NCBI RefSeq assembly: GCF_000526155.1
Contig: NZ_JAFN01000001.1
Location: 1,182,501-1,246,500 of the forward strand
From: Deferrisoma camini S3R1
Lineage (GTDB): Bacteria > Desulfobacterota > Deferrisomatia > Deferrisomatales > Deferrisomataceae
Direction: 5' to 3'
DNA length: 64,000 nucleotides
The notes under the pieces were generated by a model. The model was given only the letters and a program-made list of their open reading frames with translations. It was not told where the DNA came from and did no database searches. Each line of letters starts with the position of its first letter. Positions within the stretch are counted from its first letter, which is position 1. Shown here piece by piece: positions 52,083 to 61,534 of this stretch. The position numbers and the translations under genes are program-made.

Positions 52083-53036
52083 ATGCGACGAGTGCTGACC
52101 GCCCTGCTGGTTTGCGCCCTGGTGGCCCCCAGCGCCTTTGCCAAGCCGATCCGGATCGGCATCACCCAGATCGTGGAGCACCCCGCCCTGGACGCCAACC
52201 GCCAGGGCGCGATCGACCGGCTGACCGAGCTGGGGTACGTGGAGGGCAAGGACATCGTGTACGACGTGCAGATCGCCCAGGGCAACCCGGCCACCGCCAC
52301 CCTGATCGCCAAGAAGTTCGTGGGCGAGGGCGTGGACCTGATCCTGGCCATCGCCACCCCCACGGCCGTGGCAGCGGCCAAGGCCACCCGAGACATCCCC
52401 ATCGTGATCTCGGCCATCACCGACCCGGTGGGTGCGAAGCTGGTGGAGTCGCTGGAGCGGCCCGGCCGAAACGTCACGGGCACCACCGACCTCTCGCCGG
52501 TGGGCGAGCAGCTCAAGCTGTTTCGCACCGTGGCTCCCGGGGCCAAGCGGATCGGCATCATCTACAACGCGGGCGAGCCCAACTCGGTGACCCTGGTGAA
52601 CCTGGCCAAGAAGGCCGGGGCCGAGCTGGGGTACGAGATCGTGGAGGCCACGGTGGCCAACTCGGCCGGGGTGATGGCCGCGGCCAAGAGCCTGGTGGGC
52701 CGGGCCGACGCGGTGTACGTGCCCACCGACAACACCGTGGTGTCGGCCCTGGAGGCCGTGGTGCGGGTGTGCCAGGAGGCCAAGATGCCCCTGGTCACCG
52801 GCGACACCGACTCGGTGAAGCGGGGTGCCGTGGCCGCCATCGCCATCGACTACTACCAGCTGGGCCGCCAGACCGGTGACATGATCGACCGGATTCTGAA
52901 GGGCGCGAACCCGGCCGAGATGCCGGTGGAAACCCTCAAGAACTTCGAGCTGCACGTGAACAAGAAGGCGGCCGCGGCCATGGGCGCCACGCTGCCGGCG
53001 GAGTTCGTGAAGCGCGCCGCCAAGGTGTATGAGTAG
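52083..53036 (+). CDS. trpX: ABC transporter substrate-binding protein, TrpX type
   Basis: A 317-residue periplasmic binding protein of the ABC_sub_bind family. Sec signal MRRVLTALLVCALVAPSAFA. Blocks GITQIVEHPALDANRQGAID, LTELGYVEGKDIVYD, SAITDPVGAKLVESLERPG and TDLSPVGEQLKLFRTVAPGA match TrpX proteins, predicted to bind tryptophan. RBS AGGAGG. Adjacent to trpS, which supports tryptophan as substrate. Confidence 0.88.
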   Translation: MRRVLTALLVCALVAPSAFAKPIRIGITQIVEHPALDANRQGAIDRLTELGYVEGKDIVYDVQIAQGNPATATLIAKKFVGEGVDLILAIATPTAVAAAKATRDIPIVISAITDPVGAKLVESLERPGRNVTGTTDLSPVGEQLKLFRTVAPGAKRIGIIYNAGEPNSVTLVNLAKKAGAELGYEIVEATVANSAGVMAAAKSLVGRADAVYVPTDNTVVSALEAVVRVCQEAKMPLVTGDTDSVKRGAVAAIAIDYYQLGRQTGDMIDRILKGANPAEMPVETLKNFELHVNKKAAAAMGATLPAEFVKRAAKVYE

Positions 53037-53037
53037 A

Positions 53038-53146
53038 GGCTGGAAGGCTAGAAGGCTGGGAAGCCTCCGGCCGCATGGTTTCGGCGGAGGGGCGTGGGGC
53101 CTGGTGGAGAGCTGGGCGCGGCCGGAACCAGGCCCCATGCCCCTCC
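53038..53146 (+). repeat. R1 tail plus compact R2 hairpin (copy D) between trpX and trpY
   Basis: GGCTGGAAGGCTAGAAGGC (R1 tail) is followed by arms GGAGGGGCGTGGGGCC (from 53086) and GGCCCCATGCCCCTCC (to 53146), about 20 paired positions with one G-T, enclosing only about 21 bp. The R2 interior is missing. It lies inside the trpXYZ operon. Confidence 0.7.
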
Positions 53147-53202
53147 AAGAGCTCGGCTGCAACCCGCAGTCTGGCCAGCCGCCCAGCCAATAGGAGACCG
53201 CA

Positions 53203-54102
53203 TTGAGCTTCTACACCTTCATGGGAGCCCTGGAGCAGGGGTTCGCCTACGCCCTGATGGCGCTGGGCGTGTACCTGACGTTCCGGGTGCTCGACTTCCC
53301 CGACCTGACGGTGGACGGGTCGCTGCCCCTGGGGGCTGCCGTGTCAGCCACCTGGATCACCACCGGCGGCGACCCGTACGTCTCGATCGCGCTGGGGGTG
53401 GTCGCGGGCATGGTGGCCGGATGGGTCACCGCGTTTCTGGCCACCAAGCTCAAGATCCTGCACCTGCTGGCCTCGATCCTCACGATGATCGCCCTGTACT
53501 CGGTGAACCTGCGGGTGATGGGCCGGCCCAACATCACCCTGCTCACCGAGCCCACGGTGTTCGCCCCCCTGGAGGGTCGGGGGCTGCCCAACCACATCCT
53601 CTACCCCCTGGTGTTCGCGGCGGTGGTGCTGGTGTGCGGCGTGCTGCTGTGGTGGTTCCTCCACACCGAGCTGGGCCTGGCCCTGCGGGCCACCGGCGAC
53701 AACCCGGCCATGATCACCGCCCAGGGCGTGAACACCACGTTCACGGTGATGCTGGGGCTGGCCCTTTCGAACGGCCTGGTGGCCCTGTCGGGGGCCCTGG
53801 TGGCCCAGAGCCAGGGCTCGGCCGACGTGGGCATGGGGGTGGGCACCATCGTGGCCGGGTTGGCCTCGGTGATCCTGGGGGAGGCGCTGGTGGGAGACGG
53901 GTCGGTGGGCCGGGCGCTTCTGGGGGTGGTGCTCGGGTCGGTGGTGTACCGGCTGGCCATCGCCACGGCCCTATCGGTGCGGTTCGGCGACCTGGCGCTC
54001 ACCCCCAGCGACCTGAACCTGATCACGGCCGTGCTCGTGGTCGTGGCCCTGGGGGTGCCGGGGCTGCGGTCCAAGCTGTTGCGGCGGAGGGCGGTGGCGT
54101 GA
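53203..54102 (+). CDS. trpY: ABC transporter permease, TrpY type
   Basis: A 299-residue permease of the branched-chain-amino-acid-type family with about 8-9 helices. Motifs: LDFPDLTVDGSLPLGAAVSA, LKILHLLASILTMIALYSVN, ALRATGDNPAMITAQGVNT. The start is TTG 53203 (SD TAGGAG 9-10 bp upstream), unusual but supported by the family N-terminus. Overlaps trpZ by GTGA. Confidence 0.87.
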   Translation: MSFYTFMGALEQGFAYALMALGVYLTFRVLDFPDLTVDGSLPLGAAVSATWITTGGDPYVSIALGVVAGMVAGWVTAFLATKLKILHLLASILTMIALYSVNLRVMGRPNITLLTEPTVFAPLEGRGLPNHILYPLVFAAVVLVCGVLLWWFLHTELGLALRATGDNPAMITAQGVNTTFTVMLGLALSNGLVALSGALVAQSQGSADVGMGVGTIVAGLASVILGEALVGDGSVGRALLGVVLGSVVYRLAIATALSVRFGDLALTPSDLNLITAVLVVVALGVPGLRSKLLRRRAVA

Positions 54103-54896
54103 TCCAGATCGAAGGGCTCGTCAAGATCTTCCACCGGGGCAGCGTGAACGAGAACGTGGCCCTGTCGGGGGTGGACCTGCACGTGGCCGACGGGGACTTC
54201 GTCACCGTGATCGGGTCGAACGGCGCGGGCAAGTCCACCCTCTTGAACGCCGTGGCCGGCGCCTTCCCGGTGGACGCGGGTGCGATCCGGATCGACGGCC
54301 GCGACGTGACCCGCCTGCCCGAGCACGTGCGGGCCCGGCACATCGGCCGGGTGTTCCAGGACCCACTGAAGGGCACGGCCGCCTCCATGACCATCGAGGA
54401 GAACCTGGCGATCGCGGCCCGCCGCGGGCTGCGCCGGGGCCTGGCCCCGGGCGTGAGGGGCGGCGACCGGGAGGAGTTCCGGGCCCTGCTCGCCAGCCTC
54501 GGCCTGGGCCTGGAGAACCGCCTCAGGGACCCGGTGGGGCTGCTGTCGGGGGGGCAGCGTCAGTCCATCACCCTGCTGATGGCCACCATCCGCCGGCCCA
54601 AGATCCTGCTCCTGGACGAGCACACCGCCGCCCTGGACCCCAAGACCGCCCACCTGGTGATGGACCTCACCGACCGGCTCGTGGAGCGCGACCGGCTCAC
54701 CACTCTGATGGTCACCCACAACATGGAGCAGGCCCTGCGCCACGGCAACCGGACCATCATGATGCACCGGGGCCGGATCATCCTGGACGTGTCGGGGGAG
54801 GAGCGCCGGGGCCTGACCGTGAAGGACCTGCTCGACAAGTTCCACGAGGTCCGCACCGACGACGAGGGGCTGTCGGACCGGATGCTCCTGGCCTGA
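54099..54896 (+). CDS. trpZ: ABC transporter ATPase, TrpZ type
   Basis: A 265-residue ATPase with Walker A IGSNGAGKSTLLNAVAG, signature LSGGQRQSITLLMA, Walker B ILLLDEHTAAL and H-loop TLMVTHNMEQAL. GTG 54099 overlaps the permease stop. Completes a predicted tryptophan importer with TrpX and TrpY. Confidence 0.9.
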   Translation: MIQIEGLVKIFHRGSVNENVALSGVDLHVADGDFVTVIGSNGAGKSTLLNAVAGAFPVDAGAIRIDGRDVTRLPEHVRARHIGRVFQDPLKGTAASMTIEENLAIAARRGLRRGLAPGVRGGDREEFRALLASLGLGLENRLRDPVGLLSGGQRQSITLLMATIRRPKILLLDEHTAALDPKTAHLVMDLTDRLVERDRLTTLMVTHNMEQALRHGNRTIMMHRGRIILDVSGEERRGLTVKDLLDKFHEVRTDDEGLSDRMLLA

Positions 54897-55023
54897 CCAA
54901 ACCCCGTTCGCATACGGTTGCTCATTCCCTCCCCTTTCTTCCCTACCGTCCGTTTGGTATGCTGTGCGCCCCGGTTCACATGAGGCGGGCGAACCGCGTT
55001 TTCGAAGCGAGAGGAGGAGCACC

Positions 55024-56154
55024 ATGGCAGAGATCAAGAAGGTCGGCATTGTCGGTTTCGGGGTGATGGGCTCGGCCATCGGGCTGAACGCCGCGTCCTC
55101 GGGCTACGACGTGGTGTACAAGGAGCTCAACGACGAGCTGGTCCAGAAGATGTACGACCGGTTCGTGGTGGGAGCCCTGCGCAAGCGCGTGGAAAAGGGT
55201 AAGATGACCCAGGAGCAGATGGACCAGATCACCTCCCGGATCACCGGCACCAGCTCCTACGAGGGCCTGGCCGAGTGCGACCTGGTGATCGAGGCCGCGG
55301 TCGAGAAGATGGACCTGAAGATCCAGGTGTTCGAGGACCTGTCGAAGCACTGCCGGCCCGACGCGATCCTGGTGAGCAACACCTCCACCTTCCTGATCGA
55401 GAAGCTCATGGAACGGGTGGACCGGCCCGAGCGCACCGCTGGCCTCCACTACTTCTTCCCGGCCAACGTGAACAAGCTGGTGGAGGTGATCCGCTCGAAG
55501 CACACCTCGGACGAGACCTATCAGGCCCTCATGGAGTTCGCCCGCCAGAACCGCAAGGTGGCGATCACGGTCAAGGACTTCCCCGGGTTCGCGATCAACC
55601 CGATCTTCATCGCCAGCTACAACGTGCTCGATTCGTTCTACGACGGCCAGACCTACAACGTGGCCACCCTGGACGACATCTCCAAGGAGGCCCTGGGGGT
55701 CCGGTTCGGGATCATGTGGGTGCAGAACGGCTCGGGTCTGGGCACGGCCTACCACGCGGCCGTGTCCATGGTGGAGTACCTGGGCGACACCGACATCGGG
55801 TACCCCCCGGTGCCCGAGGCCCTCAAGCGCCAGTTCGAGTCGGGCCAGCCCTGGAACCTGGAGGACGGCCCGGTGAGCACCGACCCCGAGGTGCGGGCCC
55901 GGGTACGCGACCGGCTCCTCGGTGCCATCTTCTCGATCGCCACCCACCTGGTGGACCGGGAGGTGGTGAGCCTGGGCGACCTGGAGCTGGGGGTGAAGAC
56001 CGCCCTGGCCTGGCCCAAGGGCCCGTTCGCCCTGATGAACGAGCTGGGCATGGACGAGGCCGCCCGGCTGGTGCGGCTGGCCGACGAGGAGGGGTACTTC
56101 CGGGTGCCGGCCCGGTTCAAGGACGGGGTGCCCGCCCCCTGGGACCTGGGCTGA
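55024..56154 (+). CDS. 3-hydroxyacyl-CoA dehydrogenase
   Basis: A 376-residue NAD-dependent dehydrogenase. Rossmann [71 protein letters not shown] (catalytic His in HYF), and [16 protein letters not shown]. Oxidises 3-hydroxyacyl-CoA in beta-oxidation or an aromatic degradation route. RBS GAGGAGG. It is monocistronic: a terminator follows. Confidence 0.9.
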   Translation: MAEIKKVGIVGFGVMGSAIGLNAASSGYDVVYKELNDELVQKMYDRFVVGALRKRVEKGKMTQEQMDQITSRITGTSSYEGLAECDLVIEAAVEKMDLKIQVFEDLSKHCRPDAILVSNTSTFLIEKLMERVDRPERTAGLHYFFPANVNKLVEVIRSKHTSDETYQALMEFARQNRKVAITVKDFPGFAINPIFIASYNVLDSFYDGQTYNVATLDDISKEALGVRFGIMWVQNGSGLGTAYHAAVSMVEYLGDTDIGYPPVPEALKRQFESGQPWNLEDGPVSTDPEVRARVRDRLLGAIFSIATHLVDREVVSLGDLELGVKTALAWPKGPFALMNELGMDEAARLVRLADEEGYFRVPARFKDGVPAPWDLG

Positions 56155-56181
56155 CCCGGGCAACGTCCCCTGGGCCGCTTC

Positions 56182-56216
56182 GACGGGCTGCCGGGTGCCG
56201 GCAGCCCGTCTTTTCT
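56182..56216 (+). terminator. Strong intrinsic terminator
   Basis: GACGGGCTGCCGG pairs perfectly with CCGGCAGCCCGTC around GTG, then TTTTCTTTT. Confidence 0.92.
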
Positions 56217-56240
56217 TTTGGGGCGCCCCCACTTTTTTCC

Positions 56241-56269
56241 TTGACACCCACCGGCCGGGCCCGTATAAA
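56241..56269 (+). promoter_or_regulatory. fusA promoter
   Basis: TTGACA (56241-56246), exactly 17 bp, TATAAA (56264-56269). The best promoter in the window; the leader to ATG 56378 would be about 100 nt. Confidence 0.85.
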
Positions 56270-56377
56270 GCCCGACTCTTTTCGCGCCGGGCCGGGCCGT
56301 TCTTCGGGGGGAACCGAAAAGCGGCGCCGGGCCGGGCGAAAAGGGAAATCTTTGGAACCATTCTAGGAGCAGAGGAC

Positions 56378-58468
56378 ATGATCAAGGACATCTCCAAGAT
56401 CCGCAACATCGGCATCTCGGCCCACATCGACTCGGGCAAGACCACCCTGACCGAGCGCATCCTGTACTACACCAACCGGATCCACGCGATCCACGAGGTG
56501 CGCGGCAAGGACGGCGCCGGCGCCACCATGGACTTCATGGAGCTCGAGAAGGAGCGCGGCATCACCATCCAGTCCGCCGCCACCTTCTGCGAGTGGGCCG
56601 ACCACTTCATCAACATCATCGACACCCCGGGCCACGTGGACTTCACCATCGAGGTGGAGCGGGCCCTGCGGGTGCTCGACGGCGCGATCCTGGTGCTGTG
56701 CGCGGTGGGCGGGGTGCAGAGCCAGTCCATCACCGTGGACCGCCAGATGAACCGGTACAAGGTGCCCCGGGTGGCGTTCGTGAACAAATGCGACCGCACC
56801 GGCGCCAACCCCTACCGGGTGCTGGAGCAGCTGCGGGAGAAGCTCCAGCACAACGCCGTGCTGATGCAGATCCCCATCGGGCTCGAGGCCGACCACGAGG
56901 GCGTGGTGGACCTGGTGCGGATGAAGGCCGTGTACTTCGACGGCGACAACGGCGAGCGGATTCGCTACGAGGAGATCCCCGAGGAGCTGATGGAGGAGGC
57001 CCTGGCCCGGCGGGAGGAACTGCTGGACGCGGCCAGCATGTTCGACGACGAGCTGATGGAGGCCGTGCTCGAGGACCGGGCCACGGAGGAGATGATCCAC
57101 GCGGCCATCCGAAAGGGCGTGCTCTCTCGGGAGATGACCCCGGTGTTCATGGGCTCGGCCTACAAGAACAAGGGCGTGCAGCCGTTGTTGGACGCGGTGG
57201 TCCGCTACCTGCCCAGCCCCTACGACATCCGCAACGCGGCCCTGGACATGGAGAACGACGAGGCCGAGGTGCCCCTGGAGTCCGATCCGGAAAAGCCCAC
57301 CGTGGGCCTGGCGTTCAAGCTGGAGGACGGCCGTTACGGCCAGCTCACCTACGTGCGGGTGTACCAGGGCGTGATCCGCAAGGGCGACACCCTGGTCAAC
57401 GCGCGCACGGGCAAGAAGTTCAAGGTGGGCCGGCTGTGCCGGATGCACGCCAACCAGATGGAGGAGATCGAGGCCTCCAACTCGGGCGACATCGTGGCCA
57501 TGTTCGGGATCGACTGCGCCTCGGGCGACACCTTCTGCGCCGAGGGGCTGCGGCTGACCATGACCTCGATGCACGTGCCCGAGCCGGTGATCAGCCTGGC
57601 CGTGTACCCCAAGGACTCCAAGAGCCAGGTGAACATGTCCAAGGCCCTGAACCGGTTCAGCAAGGAGGACCCCACGTTCCGGGCGTTCGTGGACCCCGAG
57701 AGCGGCGAGACCATCATCCAGGGCATGGGCGAGCTGCACCTGGACGTGTACGTGGAGCGGATGCGCCGGGAGTACAAGGCCGAGGTCACAACGGGCCAGC
57801 CCCAGGTGGCGTACCGGGAGGCCATCTCCCAGCGGGCCGAGTTCGACTACCTCCACAAGAAGCAGACCGGCGGCTCCGGTCAGTACGGCCGGGTGGCCGG
57901 GTACATGGAGCCCCTGGAGGAGGGCGAGTACGAGTTCGTGGACCAGATCGTGGGCGGGGTGATCCCCCGGGAGTACATCCCCTCGTGCGACAAGGGGTTC
58001 CAGGCCTGCCTGAAGAAGGGTAACCTGATCGGCGCCCCCATCACCGGCGTGCGGATCGTGATCAACGACGGCGCGGCCCACTCGGTGGACTCCTCCGACA
58101 TGGCGTTCCAGCAGGCCGCCATCGGCGCCTTCCGCCAGGCCTACCCCAAGGCCAAGCCGATCATCCTGGAGCCCGTGATGAAGGTGGTGGTGGAGACCCC
58201 CTCCGAGTTCCAGGGCGCGGTGCTGGCCACCCTGAACCAGCGCCGCGGCATGATCGTGGGCACCTCGGAGGACGGGCTCTACAGCGTGATCGAGGCCGAG
58301 GTGCCGCTGGCCGAGATGTTCGGGTACTCGACCGTGCTGCGGTCCTCGACCCAGGGCAAGGCCGAGTTCACGATGGAGTTCTCCCGGTACCGGCCGGTGC
58401 CCCAGGGCGTGGCCGAGGAACTCAAGAAGAAGTATCAGGAGGAGCTCAAGAAGGAGTCGGCGGCGTAA
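56378..58468 (+). CDS. fusA: Elongation factor G, spdEFG1/mitochondrial-like lineage
   Basis: A 696-residue translational GTPase that moves mRNA and tRNA through the ribosome. G1 [20 protein letters not shown], where most EF-Gs read HIDAGKTT; switch [23 protein letters not shown]3 [23 protein letters not shown] as G4 ([16 protein letters not shown]), where NKMD is usual. Domains II-V follow with [20 protein letters not shown] and [20 protein letters not shown]. These variants match the spdEFG1/mtEFG1 lineage. ATG 56378 has AGGAGCAGAGG upstream. Confidence 0.92.
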   Translation: MIKDISKIRNIGISAHIDSGKTTLTERILYYTNRIHAIHEVRGKDGAGATMDFMELEKERGITIQSAATFCEWADHFINIIDTPGHVDFTIEVERALRVLDGAILVLCAVGGVQSQSITVDRQMNRYKVPRVAFVNKCDRTGANPYRVLEQLREKLQHNAVLMQIPIGLEADHEGVVDLVRMKAVYFDGDNGERIRYEEIPEELMEEALARREELLDAASMFDDELMEAVLEDRATEEMIHAAIRKGVLSREMTPVFMGSAYKNKGVQPLLDAVVRYLPSPYDIRNAALDMENDEAEVPLESDPEKPTVGLAFKLEDGRYGQLTYVRVYQGVIRKGDTLVNARTGKKFKVGRLCRMHANQMEEIEASNSGDIVAMFGIDCASGDTFCAEGLRLTMTSMHVPEPVISLAVYPKDSKSQVNMSKALNRFSKEDPTFRAFVDPESGETIIQGMGELHLDVYVERMRREYKAEVTTGQPQVAYREAISQRAEFDYLHKKQTGGSGQYGRVAGYMEPLEEGEYEFVDQIVGGVIPREYIPSCDKGFQACLKKGNLIGAPITGVRIVINDGAAHSVDSSDMAFQQAAIGAFRQAYPKAKPIILEPVMKVVVETPSEFQGAVLATLNQRRGMIVGTSEDGLYSVIEAEVPLAEMFGYSTVLRSSTQGKAEFTMEFSRYRPVPQGVAEELKKKYQEELKKESAA

Positions 58469-58521
58469 CGGAAGGCCGTCCGATGGGCTCTCTCATCCGA
58501 CTGAGCGACAGGAGTTCCCGC

Positions 58522-59214
58522 ATGTTGAAAAGCGAACTGGTGGCCCGCAATCCGCTGCGGGTCCTCGATCAGACCCGGGACGGCGGCCTGGTGCCCGGGG
58601 GCCTGGGCCTGGTGGCGGCCCGGGCCGGCACCGGAAAGACCGCCTTCCTGATCCAGGTGGCCCTGGACAACCTGTTTCGGGACACCCCGGTGCTCCACGT
58701 GAGCGTCGGCGACACCGTGAGCCACGTGAAGGCCTGGTACGAGGAGCTGTTCCGGGACCTGGCCGAGGGCTACGACCTGGAGCGGGCCCGGGAGGTATGG
58801 GCCGAGGCCGAGCGCAACCGCATGATCATGACCTTCCGGGTCCAGAGCTTCACGGTCCAGAAGCTCGAAGAGCGGCTGACCGACCTGGTGGAGCAGGACA
58901 TCTTCGCGCCGCGCACCGTGGTGGTGGACGGCCTCGACGCCGAGTCCGACAACCTGGGCGGGGTGCTAGACGAGCTGGCCGAGTTCGCCCGCACCCGTGG
59001 GCTGAAGGTCTGGGCGGCCGTGCGCACCCACCGGGACAAGGGCGACCTGCGCCAGGCCGTGGACCCCCTGCTGCCCAAGGTGCAGCTGGCCCTGGGCCTG
59101 CAGCCCGGCGAGGGTGGGGTCGAGCTCCACGTGCTCCAGGCCCCGGGCGCGGCCGAGGGCGCACCGCCCCTGGTGCTGGACCCGCGCACGTTCCTGCTCA
59201 AAGCATCGAGCTAG
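58522..59214 (+). CDS. RecA/KaiC-like P-loop ATPase, unknown function
   Basis: A 230-residue single-domain ATPase. Walker A VAARAGTGKTAFLIQVALDN, an early HVSVGDTVSHVKAWYEEL block, Walker B TVVVDGLDAES. Resembles RecA-superfamily KaiC/RadA domains without other domains. ATG 58522 has AGGAG 8 bp upstream and is preferred over 58483. Follows fusA by 53 bp and probably shares its transcript up to the terminator. Confidence 0.75.
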   Translation: MLKSELVARNPLRVLDQTRDGGLVPGGLGLVAARAGTGKTAFLIQVALDNLFRDTPVLHVSVGDTVSHVKAWYEELFRDLAEGYDLERAREVWAEAERNRMIMTFRVQSFTVQKLEERLTDLVEQDIFAPRTVVVDGLDAESDNLGGVLDELAEFARTRGLKVWAAVRTHRDKGDLRQAVDPLLPKVQLALGLQPGEGGVELHVLQAPGAAEGAPPLVLDPRTFLLKASS

Positions 59215-59252
59215 CTCGAAACAATCTTCCTCCGTCCCTTCCCCCCGAAGAG

Positions 59253-59297
59253 CGGGCCCCGGTGGAGTCCTCTGCCTCCCTGGGGCCCGTTTTTTTT
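59253..59297 (+). terminator. Intrinsic terminator after the ATPase gene
   Basis: CGGGCCCC and GGGGCCCG pair, with inner GGAG/CTCC help, then eight T. Confidence 0.88.
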
Positions 59298-59335
59298 CGT
59301 TCATACCGAGCTGCAAACTATCAGCCCCCCGAACC

Positions 59336-59527
59336 GGCGGGGCGAGGGGCCTGCCGGAGCGCCGGGCGCGGCCCCTTAGCTCGCCGCGCAGCGCCTCTGA
59401 TGCTCGAACCTCGAAATGGCTTGGATTCCACTAAGTTGTCTGGAAGCTGAACTTCTGCCCCGTGCCTGCGCGGCGAATCCCGATGCCCGGCTTCGCGCCC
59501 GGCCGGAGGCAGGCCCCTCGCCCCGCC
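59336..59527 (+). repeat. R2 structured repeat, copy C
   Basis: 192 bp with ends pairing over 20 perfect positions: GGCGGGGCGAGGGGCC (59336 on) against GGCCCCTCGCCCCGCC (to 59527). Inner blocks GCCGGGCGCGGCCCCTT, CTCGCCGCGCAGCGCCTC, GTGCCTGCGCGGCGAATC are shared with copies A and B. No R1 precedes it. Together with the terminator it fills 59215-59561. Confidence 0.88.
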
Positions 59528-59561
59528 CCCCGAGGGCTCTCGGTTGGGATGCAACCCGGTA

Positions 59562-60203
59562 TCACAGCCCCAGGGGTTCGGCCACCAGGATCACGCCCAG
59601 GTCGGTGAGCCGGGGCCGCCGCTCCAGCACCTGGACGATGCGGCAGATCCGGTCCGGGCTGCGGCAGTCCACGCACCGCCCGGTCTCGGCGCAGGGGGTC
59701 CGGAACCCGAGCCTGCGGGCGTTGGGCGGGGCCGCCCAGGCCCGCACCCGGGCCAAGGCCTCGTCCACCGACCCCACCACCTTGTTGGCTCCGGCCACCA
59801 CCCGGACCTTCCGGGGCCCGAACGCCAGGGCGCCCACCCGGTTGCCGGTGGCGTCCACGTTCACGATCCGGCCGTCCAGGGTCACGGCGTTCGCCCCGCA
59901 CAGGAACAGGTCACAGGTGAGCTGGCGGCGCATGATCTCGACCCGCTCGTCCAGGGACAGGCCCGGTGCGCCGTGGATCAGGCACTCCTTGCCCAGCGAG
60001 GCCATTCGGTCGGGCAGCCCCAGCTCCACCAGGGACACCGACCCCCCGAACCCCACCGTGCGGGCGCCGTCGGCCTCGGCCACGATCCGTTCCGCCGCCT
60101 CGCGCCGGTCCCGGCACACCCACACGGCGAACCCGTTCTCCTCCAGCGCCCCGGCCGCGGCCTCCAGCCGCCGCTCCGTCTGCCACCGCGCGTGCTCGTT
60201 CAT
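59562..60203 (-). CDS. LUD-domain protein (lactate-utilisation family)
   Basis: A 213-residue LUD/DUF162 protein: GARTVGFGGSVSLVELGLPD, FLCGANAVTLDGRIVNVDAT and VRVVAGANKVVGSVDEALAR are family motifs. A Cys group RTPCAETGRCVDCRSPDRIC near the end may bind a metal cluster. Related to LutC but often standalone with unknown role. Starts 21 bp downstream of tyrA on the same strand. Confidence 0.82.
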   Translation of the reverse strand: MNEHARWQTERRLEAAAGALEENGFAVWVCRDRREAAERIVAEADGARTVGFGGSVSLVELGLPDRMASLGKECLIHGAPGLSLDERVEIMRRQLTCDLFLCGANAVTLDGRIVNVDATGNRVGALAFGPRKVRVVAGANKVVGSVDEALARVRAWAAPPNARRLGFRTPCAETGRCVDCRSPDRICRIVQVLERRPRLTDLGVILVAEPLGL

Positions 60204-60224
60204 GGCTGCCTCCTTTCTGGGCCG

Positions 60225-61370
60225 TCAGAACCGCTCCACCAACTTCTCGATGAGATAGGAGCTCTCCCGGATGGCCTGGCCCCCGAAGGGCCCGAACCAC
60301 TCGGCCACCCGGCGGAACTCCCGGATCAGCTCCCCGCGGCCCCCCTCGTCCAGGAACCGGGCCGTGTCCGCGGCCTCGTCCAGGAACCGCTTGAGCAGCC
60401 GGCGCCGCTGGGGGGTGGCCAGCATGATGTCCGCGTACAGCTCGGGGTCCTGGGCGAACAGCCGGCCCACCATGCCCAGCTCCAGCCGGTAGATCGGGCT
60501 CGACACCTCCAGGGTGCGATCCAGGTCCACCCCGGCCCGGGACAGGAACCGGCCGAACACGAAGGTGGCGAAGTGCCGCAGGGCCTGCACCACCCCCATG
60601 ATCTCGTCGTGCTCCTCCGGGGTGGCCCGGACCACCACCGCGCCCCAGGCGCTCAGCTGCTCCAGGACCCATTCCGACCGCTCCGGGAACCGGGCCGGGG
60701 TGGCCACCACCACCTGCTTGTCCAGGCTCTGGGTGGTGGGGCCGAACATGGGGTGCAGCCCCAGCACCGGGCCGGGGTGCGCCTCGAGCATGGCCCGGAC
60801 CGGCTCGGCCTTCAGGCTGGCCAGATCCGACAGCACGCACCCCTCGGGCAGGTGGGGCGCCAGGCGGGCCGCCACCTCGGCCGTGGCTCGGATGGGCACG
60901 GCCAGCACGGCCAGGTCCGCACCGCGGGCCTTCTGGGCCGCCCGGTCCCACTCGTCCCGCTCGAGCACCTCGGTGGGGTAGCCGGCGGCCGAGAACCACT
61001 CCACGACCCGGGTCCCCATGGCCCCCCTGCCCCCCACCACCAGCACCCGCGCCCCCCGCCGCACCCCCGGGGCCCGGAGCCCCTTGGCCTGGACCACCCG
61101 GGAGGCCCGCACGATGCTCCGGAACACGTCCTCCACCAGGTCGGGGTCCAGCCCGGCCGCCCGGGCCTGGTCCCGACGCCGGGAGATCAGGTCCTCCTCG
61201 CGGGCGGGGTGGTACACGGGAAGCCCCTTCCGTCGCTTGTGCTCGGCCACCCGCCCCACCACCTCTCGGCGTTCGGCCAAGAGCTGCACTAGGGCCCGGT
61301 CGATCCGGTCGATCTCGGCCCGGAGGCGGTCCAGGGACTCTTCGGTTGCGTCACGGTCGTTCGGGGCCAC
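60225..61370 (-). CDS. tyrA: Bifunctional chorismate mutase/prephenate dehydrogenase
   Basis: A 381-residue enzyme of tyrosine synthesis. Residues about 14-95: AroQ chorismate mutase (LRAEIDRIDRALVQLLAERR, YHPAREEDLISRRRD). From about 105: dehydrogenase Rossmann VLVVGGRGAMGTRVVEWF, LAVLAVPIRATAEVA, LSDLASLKAEPVRAM and LGLHPMFGPTTQSLDKQVVV. Order and length match E. coli TyrA. GTG start 61370. Divergent from wzi. Confidence 0.92.
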   Translation of the reverse strand: MAPNDRDATEESLDRLRAEIDRIDRALVQLLAERREVVGRVAEHKRRKGLPVYHPAREEDLISRRRDQARAAGLDPDLVEDVFRSIVRASRVVQAKGLRAPGVRRGARVLVVGGRGAMGTRVVEWFSAAGYPTEVLERDEWDRAAQKARGADLAVLAVPIRATAEVAARLAPHLPEGCVLSDLASLKAEPVRAMLEAHPGPVLGLHPMFGPTTQSLDKQVVVATPARFPERSEWVLEQLSAWGAVVVRATPEEHDEIMGVVQALRHFATFVFGRFLSRAGVDLDRTLEVSSPIYRLELGMVGRLFAQDPELYADIMLATPQRRRLLKRFLDEAADTARFLDEGGRGELIREFRRVAEWFGPFGGQAIRESSYLIEKLVERF

Positions 61371-61534
61371 GGTTCGTCGCTCCGGCTGCTCGGTCGGCCC
61401 GGTGTGGGGCCGGGCTCGGTTCGAGGGGAGCCCCCTTCATACCACGCCAGACCCGGAGCTCCAACCGGGTTCCCCGGAGGGAGCGTCCTATGCTATAAGG
61501 CCGCACTTCCACCCTCCCCTCTCGAGGACCGCTC

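Noticed and set aside
61371-61534. Tyr or Phe leader peptide before tyrA
   Set aside because: No short ORF with Tyr or Phe codons or a terminator was found in the divergent tyrA-wzi gap.
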